From Myxococcales bacterium (GTDB lineage: Bacteria; Myxococcota; B64-G9), in the NCBI GenBank assembly GCA_012798435.1, contig JAAZNF010000032.1, positions 1 to 33,523 of the forward strand: a stretch of 33,523 bases of DNA, in the 5' to 3' direction. The notes beneath the pieces are model-generated. The model was not told the DNA's origin. It searched no databases and saw only the letters and a program-made list of their open reading frames with translations. Position 1 is the first letter of the stretch, and every line of letters begins with the position of its first letter. Both the position numbers and the translations under genes were made by a program. This document shows positions 11,101 through 18,456 of the stretch, in pieces.

Positions 11101-12711
11101 CGCCGTGCTCTGGCAGGTGCCGCTCACGCAGGCGTCGTTGGTGCAGGCGTTGTTGTCGGTACAGGTATTGGTGTTGTCGTTGACGAACACGCAGCCGCTG
11201 GCGGGGTTGCACGAGTCGTCGGTGCAGGGGTTGTTGTCGTTGCAGGTGATGGCGCTGCTCTGGCAGGTGCCGCTCACGCAGGCGTCGTTGGTGCAGGCGT
11301 TGTTGTCGGTGCAGGTGTTGGTGTTGTCGTTCACGTACGTGCAGCCGCTGGTCGGGTTGCACGAGTCGTCGGTGCAGGGGTTGCTGTCGTTGCAGGTGAG
11401 CGGGGTGCCGGCGACGCATACGCTGTTTTGGCAGGTCTCGGTGCCATTGCACACGTTGTTGTCGCTGCAATCGGAGTTGTTGGTGCACTGGCGGCAAGTG
11501 GAGTCGGCGGTGTCGGTGGCACCGTCACAGTCGTTGTCGATGCTGTCGCTGCAGGTGGGGGTGCCCGACGGTCCCTCGGTCGCGCCCGGGTTCACCGCGA
11601 CGTTGTTGTCGTTGCAGTCGTTTCCGCCGCAGGAGGTGGGCACGTAGTGATCGCCGTCCTGGTCCAGCGGCACGCCGTGGCACTGGCCGCCGGCGCACAC
11701 GTCGTTCATGGTGCAGGCGTCGCCGTCGTCGCAGGTGTTGGTGTTGTTGGCGTGGGTGCAGCCGGTCTGCGGGCTGCACGAGTCGGTCGTGCAGGGGTTG
11801 TTGTCGTTGCAGTCCGGGCCGGCGCCGGGGACGCACTGGCCGCCCGAGCACTGATCGCCCACGGTGCAGGCGTTGCCGTCCTCGCAGGGGCTGGTGTTGT
11901 TCGCGTGCTGGCAGCCGCTCTGCATGTCGCAGGTGTCGTCGGTGCAGGCATTGCCGTCGTTGCAGTTCACCGCCGAGCCGCCCTTGCACACGCCGCGCTC
12001 GCAGGCGTCGTTTTCGGTGCAGGCGTTGTGGTCGTCGCACGTCGCGGTGTTGAAGGTGTGCACGCAACCCAGCGCGTCGTCGCAAGAATCGGTGGTGCAG
12101 GGGTTGTTGTCGTCGCAGTTGGTGCTGGAGTCGCCGGTGCACACGCCGTCCTGGCAGTGGTCGTTGGTCGAGCAGGCGCGGTGGTCGTCGCAGGCGACCG
12201 TGTTGTTGGTGTGGACACAGCCGCGGCCCGGATCGCAGGCGTCGTCGGTGCACAGATTGCTGTCGTCGCAATCGAGGACCTGGCCGCCGCCGCAGGCGCC
12301 GTTCTGGCAGAACTCGCCGTAGGTGCAGGCGCTCCCGTCATCGCAGGCGAGGCTGTTGTTGACGTGGGTGCAACCGGAGGTGTCCGAGCAGCCGTCGGTG
12401 GTGCAGGGGTTGCCGTCGTCGCAGTTCTGGGAGGCGCCGCCGATGCACACCCCGTCCTGGCAGTGGTCGTCGGTGGAGCAGGCCTGGCCGTCGTCGCACG
12501 GCACGCTGTTGTTGACGTGGGTGCACTTCTCGCTGACGCAGTCGTCGTTGGTGCAGGGGTTGCCGTCGTCGCACTGGCTGGCGGTGGTGCACTCGGCCAC
12601 GTGGCCATCGAAGCCGTCGTGGCCGCTGTCGGCCGGGGTGTTGGTGCCGCCGCCGCAGCCGGCGGCGATCAGCAGGAGAGCCGAGAAGATGGAAAGCAGG
12701 GTGGTTTTCAT
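8173..12711 (-). CDS. Giant Cys-rich lipoprotein with C-terminal metzincin (matrixin-like) protease domain
   Basis: A 1512-residue protein. The N-terminus is a lipoprotein signal with an Ala-Ala-Gly-Cys lipobox near residue 19. Residues about 40-640 hold ten Cys-rich units of about 50 residues each, built on C-D/N-D-x-N-x-C-T-x-D-x-C, resembling the Dictyostelium CTDC repeat. Two MopE-type metal-binding motifs, DQDGD..CGG-DCND..CDG/CND, follow units 6 and 10 (near 354 and 594). Next come beta-sandwich segments with repeated asparagine/glycine-rich strands, a CARDB-like adhesion domain (about 1205-1310) and a zinc protease domain (about 1320-1512). The protease has the full metzincin signature HEQGHFIGLDH with ligands His1466, His1470 and His1476, catalytic Glu1467 and Met-turn Met1484. 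The start at 12711 follows AAGGAG at 7 bases. It is the last gene of a tight three-gene unit. The function is inferred to be a surface-anchored, disulfide-stabilised metalloprotease; the substrate is unknown. Confidence 0.92.
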   Translation of the reverse strand: MKTTLLSIFSALLLIAAGCGGGTNTPADSGHDGFDGHVAECTTASQCDDGNPCTNDDCVSEKCTHVNNSVPCDDGQACSTDDHCQDGVCIGGASQNCDDGNPCTTDGCSDTSGCTHVNNSLACDDGSACTYGEFCQNGACGGGQVLDCDDSNLCTDDACDPGRGCVHTNNTVACDDHRACSTNDHCQDGVCTGDSSTNCDDNNPCTTDSCDDALGCVHTFNTATCDDHNACTENDACERGVCKGGSAVNCNDGNACTDDTCDMQSGCQHANNTSPCEDGNACTVGDQCSGGQCVPGAGPDCNDNNPCTTDSCSPQTGCTHANNTNTCDDGDACTMNDVCAGGQCHGVPLDQDGDHYVPTSCGGNDCNDNNVAVNPGATEGPSGTPTCSDSIDNDCDGATDTADSTCRQCTNNSDCSDNNVCNGTETCQNSVCVAGTPLTCNDSNPCTDDSCNPTSGCTYVNDNTNTCTDNNACTNDACVSGTCQSSAITCNDNNPCTDDSCNPASGCVFVNDNTNTCTDNNACTNDACVSGTCQSTARDCNDNNVCTQDSCVPSSGCQYQNLTGPCDDGNACTTGDTCTGGQCVGSPRDQDGDTFGDRACGGTDCNDTNPQIYPGRAEVCGNSLDDNCNDIVDEGCASCTAIDATAELIIDNDVAYSIVPLAAGDMVLNGFFVEAEAYKVFAVKAAFFDVACASGTNQGRYSARIFADDNGKPGTEVGSSPVSTLNVTGTCADQQQQITWATFTLSAPVSFTHGQIFWVAVRSEDDESTDQYLPLFDGGILDPYIGGVAYFTPSGNPRDYYSIGVNAMVRAQGCADGPWLKLASHTQTPATVPAGGTATIQAPLRNRGYAATGSVTGTLSSPDADVVMTTGSASYGTIAVGATANNNPNFAIQATSSAFGIYGLGLDSTDGPHNWSDGFGVYVQGTGCTADNRTLQTDDNTPTYVIPQAANDEVGNYFVVDSASFALRSVDVTFYKTVSSPTSRRFRLKIYTYRAGLPDQTLYTGNWVTVSGSNQFVVNFPVSPALTFKNGDTFWATIQSESDQSGLEYFAILSDDGNSQASPASWYNGVVKPASTGAWSPMYVSMIIRPKGCAATELRYASHTTSPSPVVRGTPANITVTVANDGAIAASNVTATLTSTTTDVTVSDGSAAFGTVPANGTKAATDPFVVTVSNTSTAYQFIMQIDITDGTTTWRDYFPLVIQGGYVDLGIQNFTATLAGSDIIWHWEVVNNGNIDLFSPFRVDFYLNRETAPGTNVNGDWNNTPTGILRGTPIPYDLQLPGADPGTYKSWVQVDTLVQISESNENNNVAGPATVTIGDDAFVLLNPARKWFPANIPVHYRFASGTQPGMPAGQDKVAVRNGFAHWQAVTPATIAFVEDSQTGPAGYVYDGLNTMTFNDPTGEVPSGAIAATLPIYDSQTMVTNGVTFNRMVDSDIVFNDGMPFGTNAQAAACATQVFDMEGVATHEQGHFIGLDHAAQIDATMYYAVDYCDASKITLEASDINGTNFIYPP
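11108..11407. repeat. 150-bp tandem duplication within the Cys-rich repeat region
   Basis: Two adjacent 150-bp copies, 11108..11257 and 11258..11407, encode units 9 and 8 of the metzincin lipoprotein. Long blocks are identical at the nucleotide level, whereas other units of the same protein agree only in the Cys and Asp pattern. This indicates a recent in-frame duplication of one complete repeat. Confidence 0.7.
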
Positions 12712-12722
12712 GGCCGGTCTCC

Positions 12723-13268
12723 TTATTTCGCGAAGAGCGCGCGCGCCTCGTCGAGGGTGCGCACGCGGTCACGGGACTTGCCGGCCGGGCCGGTGATCAC
12801 GCTCACCCCGGCCTCCGGGGCGTCGCGAAGCAGCAGCTCCTGCTTGGTGCGGGGGTCGGTGGCCACGCTGAACTTGCCCTGGTAGAAGCCCAGGGTGAGG
12901 TAGCCGTCCTTGTCCTGCCGCGGCTCGAGGAACAATAGCACCCGCTCGCCCACGGCGAAGCGGGGCGCGCCGGGGAGGTGCGCCGTCACGTCGCCGTCGC
13001 TCCCGCCCACGAACTTTACGCTGATGGTGCCCTTGACGTCGGAGCCCTTCCACACCTCGGAAGGGGTGACCAGCACGCGGGTGTGAATCCTCTTGCCGTC
13101 CGGGCTGCGCTCGCTGGCCACCTGGTTCACCTCGCCGAGGACGACGACCGGCGCGATCTGTGCCAGGTCCTCGAGCTCGAGGTTCAGCACCACCGTGGCC
13201 TGCGCCAACCCCGCCGCGCCACACACCAGCAGCGCGGCCATCGCCATCCGCAATGTTCGCCGTTTCAT
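12723..13268 (-). CDS. Small exported protein of unknown function, partner of the metzincin gene
   Basis: A 181-residue protein with an N-terminal signal peptide (Lys-Arg-Arg, a hydrophobic core, and likely cleavage after Ala-Gln-Ala near residue 24). There is no lipobox. The mature part is a compact beta-rich domain: LNLELEDLAQIAPVVVLGEV near the start, a VWKG turn, GERVLLFLEPR and GFYQGKFSV. From memory of the group, small proteins of this style often stand next to matrixin-type proteases in myxobacteria, but I know of no assigned function. It starts within the stop codon of the upstream membrane-protein gene (ATGA overlap), follows a strong GGAGG site, and ends 11 bases before the metzincin start codon, with that gene's ribosome site in the gap. 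It may be a chaperone, inhibitor or propeptide-like partner of the protease; this is inference from position only. Confidence 0.85.
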   Translation of the reverse strand: MKRRTLRMAMAALLVCGAAGLAQATVVLNLELEDLAQIAPVVVLGEVNQVASERSPDGKRIHTRVLVTPSEVWKGSDVKGTISVKFVGGSDGDVTAHLPGAPRFAVGERVLLFLEPRQDKDGYLTLGFYQGKFSVATDPRTKQELLLRDAPEAGVSVITGPAGKSRDRVRTLDEARALFAK

Positions 13269-14392
13269 GCCTTCTTCCTCCTTTGGGCATTGCCCTGGGA
13301 AAAAACCTTCACAAGGTCATCGCTCCGACGCAACAAGAACCGGGCCATTCTACGGAAGGGCGCGTTATTTTCAACCGCAATCTTCGCGGCCGGGCAGCGC
13401 TCCGTGCGGCCCTCCTGATACTGGGATTCGAACCCCACCCCCACCACCGACAGGGCCAGCACGACACCCGCAGCCAACGCCAGCGGCCGCCGCTCGCCTC
13501 GCTCCCGCCACAGGGCGAGCCCGAACGAGGCCAGGAGCAGAAGCCCCGCCCAAGGGAGCAGTCGCATGGCCACGCTCGACAAAACGGCCGCCTCGGGCGC
13601 CATCGCCGTATCCGGCAATGACGAGATGCGCGAGGCGGCGAGGAGCCCCTCGGCCAGCGCGCGGGCGCGGTTCAGGAACAAAAAGGCGAGGGTGCCCGCC
13701 AGGACGGCGAGCAGGGCCAGCAGCGCGCGGGCGGCGGCGAGCGGGGCGGTCCGGCCCGCCAGGTGTTCTCGCAAGGTGCGCCCGACCGGCCACAGCGCCG
13801 CAAACAGCGCGGGGATGGGCCACAGGGCGAGCACGGCGCGATCCATGATCGGCACGCCGCGGGGGAGATCCGGCTCCAGCAGCGCCCAGATGGAGAGCGC
13901 GGCGGTCGGCGCAGCGAGGCACAGCAGCGGCCATCGCGCCCGCCATCCCCCGCTGGCCCCGCTGAATGTTTCGAGAGACAGCAGCGCCCCGAGGCACAAC
14001 GTGGCGGTGGCGAGAAGGCCCGCCGCGCACAACCGCTGCGAGACCACGCCGGCCAAGAGAAACAGATCGCAGCGGTTCTCCGCCTGCGCCGCGTCGGGGA
14101 CCGCCCCGAGGGAGACCAGCGAGCCCAACCAGGCGAGTCCCGCGGGCAAGAGCAGCCAGGAGATTCTCGAAAGCGGGCGTTCGAACCAGCCGCGGCCGCG
14201 GGCGATGGGGAGGGCGAGCAGCAAAAGAGACGCAAACGCCACCATCCACAGGAAGAGATCCGGTGAAAACTCGAGCAGGTTCGGGTCGAGGCCGCCGCCG
14301 AGCCACAGGGCGAACGCGACCGTGGCGAGCGCCGCCGCGTGGGCGAAGAGTGCCCGCATCCGTCCGGGATCATTCGGCCTGACGTCGTTCAT
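13265..14392 (-). CDS. Polytopic membrane protein of unknown function
   Basis: A 375-residue protein with about seven or eight hydrophobic segments (near residues 14-34, 44-63, 77-98, 112-137, 152-170, 185-202, 224-243, 278-296 and 305-322), joined by short Arg-rich loops, plus a basic C-terminal tail after about 330. I recognise no family motif. The last long extracytoplasmic loop (about 246-275) is helical. It is the first gene of the unit with the small exported protein (ATGA overlap) and the metzincin lipoprotein. The start is uncertain: the ATG at 14392 has no ribosome site, and a second in-frame ATG at 14359 follows GGACGG. It begins only 7 bases after the T-run of the preceding terminator, so its promoter is unclear and read-through is possible. 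A scaffold or export partner for the two exported products is a guess from position. Confidence 0.8.
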   Translation of the reverse strand: MNDVRPNDPGRMRALFAHAAALATVAFALWLGGGLDPNLLEFSPDLFLWMVAFASLLLLALPIARGRGWFERPLSRISWLLLPAGLAWLGSLVSLGAVPDAAQAENRCDLFLLAGVVSQRLCAAGLLATATLCLGALLSLETFSGASGGWRARWPLLCLAAPTAALSIWALLEPDLPRGVPIMDRAVLALWPIPALFAALWPVGRTLREHLAGRTAPLAAARALLALLAVLAGTLAFLFLNRARALAEGLLAASRISSLPDTAMAPEAAVLSSVAMRLLPWAGLLLLASFGLALWRERGERRPLALAAGVVLALSVVGVGFESQYQEGRTERCPAAKIAVENNAPFRRMARFLLRRSDDLVKVFSQGNAQRRKKA

Positions 14393-14399
14393 GCGATGT

Positions 14400-14434
14400 A
14401 AAAAAAAACGCCGGGGCCCGAGCGGACCCCGGCG
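14400..14434 (-). terminator. Rho-independent terminator after the 14459..18187 gene
   Basis: A perfect 8-bp stem, CGCCGGGG (14409..14416) and CCCCGGCG (14427..14434), with a 10-base loop, followed on the minus strand by nine T (14408..14400). It lies 24 bases after the stop codon of the repeat lipoprotein and separates it from the three-gene unit. Confidence 0.88.
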
Positions 14435-14458
14435 CTCGTTACTGCAGGAAACGTCTTT

Positions 14459-17400
14459 CTACCAACCCCAGCCCGAGTTGAAGTAGTCGCCGTGCCACTG
14501 CGGGTAGGAGCCCGCCGCCGAGGCCGGGTCCACCGGCGCGGCAATGGCGTACAGGATGCCGTTGGGGTAGCTTGCGTTGGCCTGGACCAGGATCACCCCG
14601 CCCGGCAGCCAGGTGGGCGAGGGGTGGATCCAGGCGCTCTGGTCGTCGCCGGTGTAGGCGTACCACTCGAGGTGGCCGGCGGCGGCGAAGCCGAGGACGA
14701 ACGGCCCGGCGTGGACCGCGAACGAGCCGTCCGCGCCGAAGGCGCCCGAGGACATGGGCGTGTAGCTGAACTGGCCCATGGTGCCGGTCACGGCCGTCCC
14801 GTTGTAGCTGAGCAGGTAGAAGTTGTTGCCGTCCGAGTGCGAGGTCATCAGGATGGTATCGGCGCTGGTGCCGGGGACGGTCACTGGCGAGCAGCCCTCG
14901 ACGAGCTTTACGCTGGTGAACCCCTGGGCGATGTCCACCGGGAAGCCCGCGGCCGGGGCGCCGCTCACGGCGTCGAAGCCGTAGAGCTTGCCGTCGTCGC
15001 AGCCGACGTACACCTTGCCGAGCGAACCGACGGCCGGCGAGCTGTTGCAGCCGCCCAGCGCACCGCTGAAGCGCCACACCTCGGCGCCGGTGGCGGCGTT
15101 GAGGCACACCACCTCGCCGCTGCTCACGCCGCCCACACCGAAGTACACGTACGTCGTGCCCGAGGAGGCGGTCCACAGGGTGGGCGAGCTGTCGATCCAG
15201 GGCGCGCTGCCCGGGGTCCAGGTGGCGGCATTGTAGTTGTAGCTCTGGGTGCCGTCGGCCAGGAAGCGGTAGAAACCGCCGCCGCGCGTGCCGAAGAAGA
15301 TCGAGCCGTCGCCGCCGACCGCGGGGGTCGAGTACACGTCGTAGCCCGAGGCCACCGGGCCCCACCCGGAAACGGGGTTGCCGGTGGCGGGATCGAGCTT
15401 GTACACGCCGCCGGTGGTGCTGCTCTTGGCCGCTCCCACGTACAGGTACACCGGGTTGGTGAAGTCGTCGAACACCGCCACCGAACTTGCCAGCTTTGAA
15501 CCCGTGGGCGGGATGTAGTCTTGGTGCCCGGTGGGGTTGGTGTAGGGGGTGATGTTGAGCCAGCCGTAGCTGTCCACGGTGTAGATGTTGTTCACGGTGA
15601 AGTTGGTGTGCTCGCTGTCCACCGCCGGGGTGGAGGTGCCGCCCCAGGTGTGCTGCTGCCACAAGATCATGCCGGGGCCGGCCCAGCCGGGCGAGCAGGC
15701 CGAGGGGCCGCGCTTGAAGAAGTCGGCCAGGTTGTTGTCGCTGTCATTGTGGTTCGCGTCGCGGCTCAGGCAGAACCCGGCCGCGCCGGTAGCGCTGTTG
15801 GAGGCGTAGCCCGCGTCGAGCGACTTGTCGGTCGAGGCCGGGGCAGTCCCCTCGCCGGCCCACACGTCTCCCGAACCCCAGGAGCCGTAGCCCAGGGCGT
15901 CCACCACCACGTCCTGGCCCCACACCACCTGGATGCTGTCGGGGCCGTTCTGGTAATCAGCCTGGGCAGACACCAGATCCGCCACGTCCTTGAGGGTCTG
16001 GTCAGCGTTGCTGTGGACGATGAGGAAGTGGCCGTCCTTGCCGGTGGGCAGGGTCATGCCATCGAGGGCGATGCGGTTGAACTCGGTGCCGCCGTTGCCG
16101 TTGATGCCGCGCACCGAGAAGTTGTCGAGCGCCAGGCCCGCCGGGCCGTGCAGCTCGACGAACACCCACTCGCCGTCGGTGCTCTGGTCGTCGTAGAGGA
16201 TCTCGTTCACCACCACCTTGGTCGGCGGGGCGCTGGCGATGCAGGTGGCGTGGTAGCAGATCTGGTTCGCGGTGCAGGTGTTCAGCGTGCTCCACTCGGT
16301 GCACACGTCGGCGTCGAAGTCTCCGCAAATCTGCACATCCAGGCCGTTGCAGCGGGTGGCGCCGGCGGTGCACTCGTCGGTGCACACGGTGACGCAGGTG
16401 CCGTTCTGGCACTCCTGGCCGTATCCACAGTCGGTGCGCGAGCCGAGGTCCAGGCAGGAGTCGGCGTCGAAGTTGCCGCAGGGCCGCCAACCGATGATGC
16501 CGTCGCACACGTTGGTGCCGGCGGCGGAGCACTCGTCGCTGCAGGTGGCCACGCACTGGCCGTTGCTGCAGGCGGTGCCGCCGGTGCACACCTGGTGGTT
16601 GCCCCACTCCAGGCAGCTATCGTTGTTCCAGTTGCCGCACACGTCGTAGCCGTCGCCGGCGCACTGCAGGAGGCCGCTCTGGGCGCACTCGTTGGTGCAG
16701 TCATCCACGCAGGTGCCCGTCGTGACATCGCACTTCTTGCCCGTTCCGCAAGCGACAGGCTGGCTCCACTCCAGGCAGGGTTCCAAGTCGTGGTTGCCGC
16801 ACACGTGGTAGCTCACGTTGTCCACGCAAAGCTGCTGGCCGGAGACGCTGCACTCGTTGCTGCAGTTGATGACGCACTGGCCGTCGCTGCACACCTCCCA
16901 GCTCTGGCAGTTGGTCACGGTGGACCAGTCGAGGCAGGAGTCGCCATCGCTATTGCCGCACTGTTTCCAGCCGTTGCCGTCGCAGACGCGCTGGCCGGTC
17001 TGGCACTCGTCGGCGCAGGTGTCATTGCAGACGCCGTCGGTGCAGGATTGCCCCGCGTCGCAGTTGGTGAGCATCGGGGTCCACTCGAGGCAGGAGTCGC
17101 CGTCCCAGTTGCCGCAGGTCTGGTAGGCCGCGGTGCCCTGCGGATCGCAGCGGCGCTGGCCGCCAGTGGTGCACTCGTTCTGGCAGGATTCCACGCACAC
17201 GCCGTTCTGGCACACCTTGCCGCTGTCGCAGGCGATGTGGCCGCCCCACTCCAGACAGGGATCGGCGTTGTAGTTGCCGCACACGTCGAAGCCGTCGCCG
17301 GAGCACTGCTTGTCGCCGGTGTGGCAGGCATCGGTGCAGGCGGTGACGCAGGCGCCGTTGTCGCAAACTTCCCAGCTGGCGCAGTTGGTCACGCCCGACC

Positions 17401-18187
17401 AGTCGAGGCAGTTGTCGGCGTCATAATTTCCGCACTGGCGCCAGCCGGCGTCCTGGCAGATCTTCTGCCCGACCTGGCAGTCGTCCTGGCAGGTCGAGGA
17501 GCAGGTGCCGCCGGCCTGGCAGGTCTCGCCGGCGGGGCACAGGGTGAGCCCGCCCCACTCGCGGCAGGGATCGGCATCGTGGTTGCCGCAGATCTCGAAG
17601 CCGTTGTCGGGCGGGGCCGCGCAGCGCCGGTCGCCGGCGTTGGGGCACTCGTCGCGGCAGGTGGACTTGCACTCGCCCGCGTCGCAGGCCTCGCCGGTGC
17701 CGCAGGCGGTGGGTTGGCTCCACTCCAGGCACTCGTCGGCGTCGAAGTTGCCGCAGGTGCGCCAGCCGGTGAGGTCCTGGGTGCAGCCGCGCTGGCCGGC
17801 GTTGTCGCACTCGTCGGCGCAGGACACCCGGCACTGGCCCTGGTCGCAGATCTGGCCGCCGCTGCAGGCCTGGGCGTTGCCCCACTCCATGCAGGTGTCG
17901 CCGTCGAGGTCGGCGCACACCTGGAACTGGTTGTTGGACCCCGTGGCGCAGCGCCGCTCGCCGCTCTGGCACTCGTTGTTGCAGGCTACGCACTGGGAGG
18001 CGGAGCAGTACTGGCCCGCCAGGCAGGCGTTCCCGCAACCACCGCAGTTGGCGCGATCGGTGGTCGTGTCCACGCACACGCCGTTGCACTTCTCCTGGCC
18101 GGCGGGACAGCCGCTGCCCGAGCCGCCGCAACCGATCGCGGCCAGCGCGAGCGCACATACACATGCAGTGGTGAGACGCATCATCAT
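14459..18187 (-). CDS. Cys-rich repeat lipoprotein with lamin-tail domain and beta-propeller
   Basis: A 1242-residue protein. The lipoprotein signal ends in Ala-Ile-Gly-Cys near residue 20. A short segment with CGGCGNAC, common in myxobacterial surface proteins, precedes eleven Cys-rich units of about 50-55 residues (about 70-650). Each unit follows the plan C-x3-C, DEC, GQRxC, W/Y-x2-CGN-x-DxDxC-LEW, C-x2-G-x2-C, G-x-C. Residues about 655-810 resemble a lamin-tail domain (VVNEILYDD, EWVFVELHGP, LDNFSVRGINGNGG, GHFLIVHS). Residues about 890-1230 form PQQ-like propeller blades (VGAAKSSTTGGVYKLDPATG, SSPAVGSLGKVYVGCDDGKLYGFD). No catalytic motif is seen; an adhesive or structural surface role is likely. 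Three ATG codons stand in a row (18187..18179); the first is best spaced from AAGGAG. Confidence 0.9.
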   Translation of the reverse strand: MMMRLTTACVCALALAAIGCGGSGSGCPAGQEKCNGVCVDTTTDRANCGGCGNACLAGQYCSASQCVACNNECQSGERRCATGSNNQFQVCADLDGDTCMEWGNAQACSGGQICDQGQCRVSCADECDNAGQRGCTQDLTGWRTCGNFDADECLEWSQPTACGTGEACDAGECKSTCRDECPNAGDRRCAAPPDNGFEICGNHDADPCREWGGLTLCPAGETCQAGGTCSSTCQDDCQVGQKICQDAGWRQCGNYDADNCLDWSGVTNCASWEVCDNGACVTACTDACHTGDKQCSGDGFDVCGNYNADPCLEWGGHIACDSGKVCQNGVCVESCQNECTTGGQRRCDPQGTAAYQTCGNWDGDSCLEWTPMLTNCDAGQSCTDGVCNDTCADECQTGQRVCDGNGWKQCGNSDGDSCLDWSTVTNCQSWEVCSDGQCVINCSNECSVSGQQLCVDNVSYHVCGNHDLEPCLEWSQPVACGTGKKCDVTTGTCVDDCTNECAQSGLLQCAGDGYDVCGNWNNDSCLEWGNHQVCTGGTACSNGQCVATCSDECSAAGTNVCDGIIGWRPCGNFDADSCLDLGSRTDCGYGQECQNGTCVTVCTDECTAGATRCNGLDVQICGDFDADVCTEWSTLNTCTANQICYHATCIASAPPTKVVVNEILYDDQSTDGEWVFVELHGPAGLALDNFSVRGINGNGGTEFNRIALDGMTLPTGKDGHFLIVHSNADQTLKDVADLVSAQADYQNGPDSIQVVWGQDVVVDALGYGSWGSGDVWAGEGTAPASTDKSLDAGYASNSATGAAGFCLSRDANHNDSDNNLADFFKRGPSACSPGWAGPGMILWQQHTWGGTSTPAVDSEHTNFTVNNIYTVDSYGWLNITPYTNPTGHQDYIPPTGSKLASSVAVFDDFTNPVYLYVGAAKSSTTGGVYKLDPATGNPVSGWGPVASGYDVYSTPAVGGDGSIFFGTRGGGFYRFLADGTQSYNYNAATWTPGSAPWIDSSPTLWTASSGTTYVYFGVGGVSSGEVVCLNAATGAEVWRFSGALGGCNSSPAVGSLGKVYVGCDDGKLYGFDAVSGAPAAGFPVDIAQGFTSVKLVEGCSPVTVPGTSADTILMTSHSDGNNFYLLSYNGTAVTGTMGQFSYTPMSSGAFGADGSFAVHAGPFVLGFAAAGHLEWYAYTGDDQSAWIHPSPTWLPGGVILVQANASYPNGILYAIAAPVDPASAAGSYPQWHGDYFNSGWGW

Positions 18188-18456
18188 CGTAAAGCTCCTT
18201 CCTTCGTTAGAGGTCTGTGGGCCTGCGGACCCTAATAAAAAAAACGTCCCGGGTCAAGCGTTGCGCAAGGAGACGGAAAAAAATTCTGCTTATGCAGTGC
18301 CAAGCAAAAAAAACCCGGAAAACCAGCAGGAAAAGCGGGGGCTGTCCCCAGGTTTTTACTTTATCTGTCAGCGCCATACAAGGGCCTCTTTCTTGTCCGG
18401 GCCATCTGCGCCGCATCACCCTGGAAGGCGTGCCGGCGGCGTGGCATGATGAGCCC
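18188..18456. other. Divergent intergenic region with A-runs and a GGGG-CTGTCCCC motif
   Basis: This 269-base spacer separates the two divergent transcripts. It is strikingly A-rich for this genome (A-runs near 18237, 18285 and 18306), contains a small dyad CTGC-TTAT-GCAG around 18293, and carries at 18337..18355 GGGGGCTGTCCCCAGG followed by a T-run, similar to a motif at 21044..21066. I see no coding sequence. An open frame running through it into the downstream gene is a chance extension. Confidence 0.5.
18229..18257 (-). promoter_or_regulatory. Putative promoter of the 14459..18187 lipoprotein gene
   Basis: On the minus strand TTGACC (18257..18252), 17 bases that include an eight-T run, then TAGGGT (18234..18229). 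Predicted start near 18222 gives a leader of about 35 bases with the AAGGAG site near its end. The -35 matches five of six consensus bases, the -10 only three. Confidence 0.4.

Noticed and set aside
11090-12620. CRISPR-like regularly spaced repeats
   Set aside because: The periodicity is about 150 bases, in-frame and explained by Cys-rich protein modules; the conserved parts are Cys/Asp codons, and there are no unique spacers between identical short repeats.
9973-12885. A 970-residue open frame on the plus strand opposite the metzincin gene
   Set aside because: It is Val/Gly/Ala/His-rich with periodic phrases that are the exact antisense of the Cys-rich repeats, and has no ribosome site. It is a shadow of the GC-rich coding strand.
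13421-13436. A tRNA T-arm-like GGGGTTCGAATCCC on the minus strand
   Set aside because: No acceptor stem, anticodon arm or D-arm can be built around it, and it lies inside the coding sequence of the membrane protein.
15521-18235. A 904-residue plus-strand open frame opposite the eleven-repeat lipoprotein
   Set aside because: The periodic Ala/Val/Gly composition mirrors the repeats of the opposite strand; no start signal or domain.
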